Source: DASZCR01 sp035942915
GTDB taxonomy: Bacteria > Acidobacteriota > Blastocatellia > Pyrinomonadales > Pyrinomonadaceae
Direction of reading: 5' to 3'
Length of the DNA: 20,583 nt
Assembly: GCA_035942915.1 (NCBI GenBank)
Contig: DASZCR010000134.1
Span: 1 to 20,583, forward strand
Shown: positions 19,242 to 20,583 of the stretch, piece after piece
Layout of the letters: each line of letters begins with the position of its first letter
Position numbering within the stretch: position 1 is the first letter of the stretch
Notes under the pieces: generated by a model
Seen by the model: only the letters and a program-made list of their open reading frames with translations
Database searches by the model: none
Told to the model about the DNA's origin: nothing
Position numbers and translations under genes: made by a program

Positions 19242-19389
19242 AGCAGTTAATCTCCTTGGTTAAAGCGAAGTGGTGACGGTTGAGCAGCCAAGACGCCGGG
19301 CGCGCGAGTTGCGAGGTTGGCGGCGGCGAGCAGCCTTAAAGATACCTTAAAGGGATGAACCGGGGTTCCCCAGAACTGGGTCGAATGGC
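19242..19389 (-). promoter_or_regulatory. Probable 5' leader of the TonB receptor mRNA
   Basis: This stretch between the predicted promoter and the receptor start holds several small symmetric features. A GGGGTTCCCC hairpin (19362-19371) overlaps the palindrome CCCAGAACTGGG (19369-19380), so the two folds exclude each other. Two direct repeats CCTTAAAG (19334-19341 and 19345-19352) are 11 bases apart, one helical turn. The ribosome binding site AAGGAG, read on the minus strand, lies about 10 bases before the ATG. No small coding gene is apparent here. Confidence 0.5.
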
Positions 19390-19405
19390 TACCGAACGGT
19401 CGGTA
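19390..19405. promoter_or_regulatory. TetR-like operator palindrome
   Basis: The 16-base sequence TACCGAACGGTCGGTA has perfect 6-base inverted arms, TACCGA and TCGGTA, around ACGG. Its form resembles operators of TetR-family regulators of fatty-acid and aromatic acyl-CoA metabolism. It touches the predicted -10 box of the receptor promoter and would cover the transcription start, the classical position for repression. The regulator gene is not in this window. No second copy was noticed in front of other genes here. Confidence 0.6.
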
Positions 19406-19433
19406 AAGTAACATCGGGGCTGATAAACGTCAA
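19405..19433 (-). promoter_or_regulatory. Predicted sigma70-type promoter of the TonB receptor
   Basis: Read on the minus strand, TTGACG (19433-19428) is separated by 17 bases from TACTTT (19410-19405). The -35 box matches five of six consensus bases and the -10 only about three, so strength would be moderate. The predicted start is near 19398, inside the palindromic operator, giving a leader of about 155 bases. Spacing and operator position make the call reasonable, though it is not experimentally supported. Confidence 0.5.
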
Positions 19434-19516
19434 GCATTTGTTACAGACGCGTAGCGAATGAAGGAGGCGGCAAAACTTGTCTCCTTTCAGGCGCGAGTGG
19501 ATAATCGGCAAAACTT

Positions 19517-20026
19517 ATGAGCACCATTCTTGAGACGGCGCATCTCATCCTTCGGGAGTGGACGCAGGAGGACGCGGACGCCGCCTTCAGGCTGTGGGGT
19601 GATGCGGAAGTGATGCGCCACGTCGGGCAGCCTTTCAGCAGTGTCGAGGTCGCACAGAGAGCTTTAGGCAACGCCATTGCGGCACAGGAGAAGCACGGCT
19701 TCTGTCTGTGGGCGGCGGTGGAGAAGTCGAGCGGGCGTGTGGTCGGTTGTTGCGGCTTCCATCCTTATGACGGGGGCGCGGCGTTGGAGTTGGCCTATCA
19801 CTTCGTTCCCTCGACATGGGGGCGCGGCTACGCGACGGAGGCGGCAGACGCCTGTCTGAAGTACGGCTTCGAGCGATTGCGTGCGCGCAGGATTGTCGCC
19901 CTCACGCATCCGGCGAATGTCGCTTCCGCGCGTGTGTTGGAGAAAATAGGGATGAGTTACGTGGGTGTCGTGTCGTCGGATAGTTTGGAAGAAAGGCTCT
20001 ACGAAGCGAAGCGGACGGGTGAATAG
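19517..20026 (+). CDS. GNAT-family N-acetyltransferase (RimJ/RimL-like)
   Basis: This 169-residue protein matches the RimJ/RimL-type GNAT fold. It starts ILETAHLILREWTQEDADAA, the usual beta-1 region. The acetyl-CoA binding motif region is STWGRGYATEAADACLKYGF, containing the RGxA-like pyrophosphate loop, and it continues with THPANVASARVLEKIGMSYV. Such enzymes transfer an acetyl group from acetyl-CoA to an amine on a protein N-terminus, amino acid or small molecule; the target is unknown. It is divergent from the receptor gene and does not appear metabolically tied to the acyl-CoA cluster. The ATG at 19517 has only a weak upstream purine stretch. Confidence 0.9.
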   Translation: MSTILETAHLILREWTQEDADAAFRLWGDAEVMRHVGQPFSSVEVAQRALGNAIAAQEKHGFCLWAAVEKSSGRVVGCCGFHPYDGGAALELAYHFVPSTWGRGYATEAADACLKYGFERLRARRIVALTHPANVASARVLEKIGMSYVGVVSSDSLEERLYEAKRTGE

Positions 20027-20054
20027 CAGTTGAGTTCAACTAAAGGAGTCGCTG

Positions 20055-20531
20055 ATGAGTAACAGGCACGAAAGCATGATGGGACTGCTCAAGTTATATG
20101 AACTGCGCTCTGAGGAGCGCATGCGGCGTGCGCGCGATTGGTTCGCCATGAGCTTCTCTCCTGAGAGCGCGCAGGATGTGCTCAACGTCCTGCTCGGCGA
20201 ACACAGCGCCGACTTTCGGATGGTCGCTTCCTACTGGGACATGGCCGCCGCCTACGTCGTCTTCGAGGCCATCGACGCGGAGATGTTCAATGCCGTCAAC
20301 ACAGAGCACGTCCTCATCTACGCCAAACTTCAGCCTTTTCTGGCGGAACTGCGCGCGGTGCCGGGCGCCCCGCCGTATCTGTATTTGAAGCACCTTGAGC
20401 CGGTCGTCCTGCGTCTGCCCGACGCGCAGGAGCGTGTCGCGGCGATGCGTCGCTACATGAACAGTCGGCGCGCGGGGCGTGAGGAAGGGACGAAGGAGAG
20501 AGAGCCGGACGCCGGAGGTGAAGCGAGATGA
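20055..20531 (+). CDS. Hypothetical protein, 158 residues, alpha-helical
   Basis: I do not recognise a family with confidence. The protein appears mainly helical and soluble, with an N-terminal LLKLYELRSEERMRRARDWF, a middle VASYWDMAAAYVVFEAIDAE and a charged C-terminal tail (RRAGREEGTKEREPDAGGEA) likely to be disordered. There is no signal peptide, membrane segment or metal-binding motif. A clear ribosome binding site AAAGGAG precedes the ATG at 20055, supporting a real gene. Its stop overlaps the next start as ATGA, so the two are probably translated together. Confidence 0.8.
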   Translation: MSNRHESMMGLLKLYELRSEERMRRARDWFAMSFSPESAQDVLNVLLGEHSADFRMVASYWDMAAAYVVFEAIDAEMFNAVNTEHVLIYAKLQPFLAELRAVPGAPPYLYLKHLEPVVLRLPDAQERVAAMRRYMNSRRAGREEGTKEREPDAGGEAR

Positions 20532-20583
20532 CGACTGATGCCGTAATCAAACGCTTCGATAATCCTGATGAGACGAGAACTTT
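20528..20583 (+). CDS. Start of a gene, possibly a cupin-domain protein (truncated by window end)
   Basis: Only the first 18 complete codons are visible (MTTDAVIKRFDNPDETRT). The opening KRFDNPDE resembles the N-terminus of small single-domain cupins that are common in environmental bacteria, but the metal-binding part lies outside the window, so the identity is tentative. The ATG overlaps the preceding stop codon (ATGA), indicating translational coupling with the hypothetical gene. Confidence 0.5.
   Translation, partial: MTTDAVIKRFDNPDETRT

Overview
The window is high-GC bacterial DNA with long, closely packed genes. The Oar-type TonB-dependent receptor (carboxypeptidase-regulatory domain, plug, very long barrel) and the dense set of acyl-CoA enzymes suggest an Acidobacteriota-like organism, perhaps near Blastocatellia. 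This is inference from gene content; there is no rRNA or other taxonomic marker here.

Positions 1-14971 form one long plus-strand run for acyl-CoA catabolism. It begins with the 3' end of an ETF alpha-subunit gene, followed by a membrane iron-sulfur/cytochrome-b-like protein of the EtfD/EMO type that should pass ETF electrons to quinone. Next come two adjacent acyl-CoA dehydrogenase (ACAD) genes whose conserved motifs are complementary, an SDR oxidoreductase, an acyl-CoA synthetase and a FadN-like 3-hydroxyacyl-CoA dehydrogenase/enoyl-CoA hydratase fusion. A PaaI-type hotdog thioesterase, a MaoC-like hotdog dehydratase, an ACAD10/11-type ACAD, a second PaaI-type thioesterase, an APH-fold kinase like the N-terminal half of ACAD11, and a zinc alcohol dehydrogenase complete the run. 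Together they could activate an acid, desaturate it, hydrate and oxidise it, and drain the electrons to the membrane. No thiolase is present. The kinase plus ACAD10/11-type pair looks like a split bacterial version of the mammalian ACAD10/11 fusion and of LvaA/LvaC of Pseudomonas putida. This points to catabolism of 4-hydroxyacyl-CoAs through a phosphorylated intermediate.

Positions 15045-19241 are on the minus strand: a large TonB-dependent receptor followed, with back-to-back stop and start codons, by a zinc-independent MDR reductase of the MECR/quinone reductase type. A recognisable promoter lies upstream of the receptor, and a 16-bp TetR-like palindrome abuts its -10 box. Positions 19517-20583 return to the plus strand: a GNAT acetyltransferase, an unrecognised 158-residue protein, and the start of a probable cupin gene overlapping it by ATGA.

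The most unusual non-coding signal is a family of intergenic inverted-repeat elements (181-256, 3572-3652, 5590-5719, 12170-12244, and a divergent relative at 14990-15050). In the first four, both arms are tandem heptanucleotides GTGATRG. All five loops carry an asymmetric core containing AAGACAG, which occurs in both orientations. They fill almost the whole gap between neighbouring genes and in three cases supply the stop codon of the adjacent gene.
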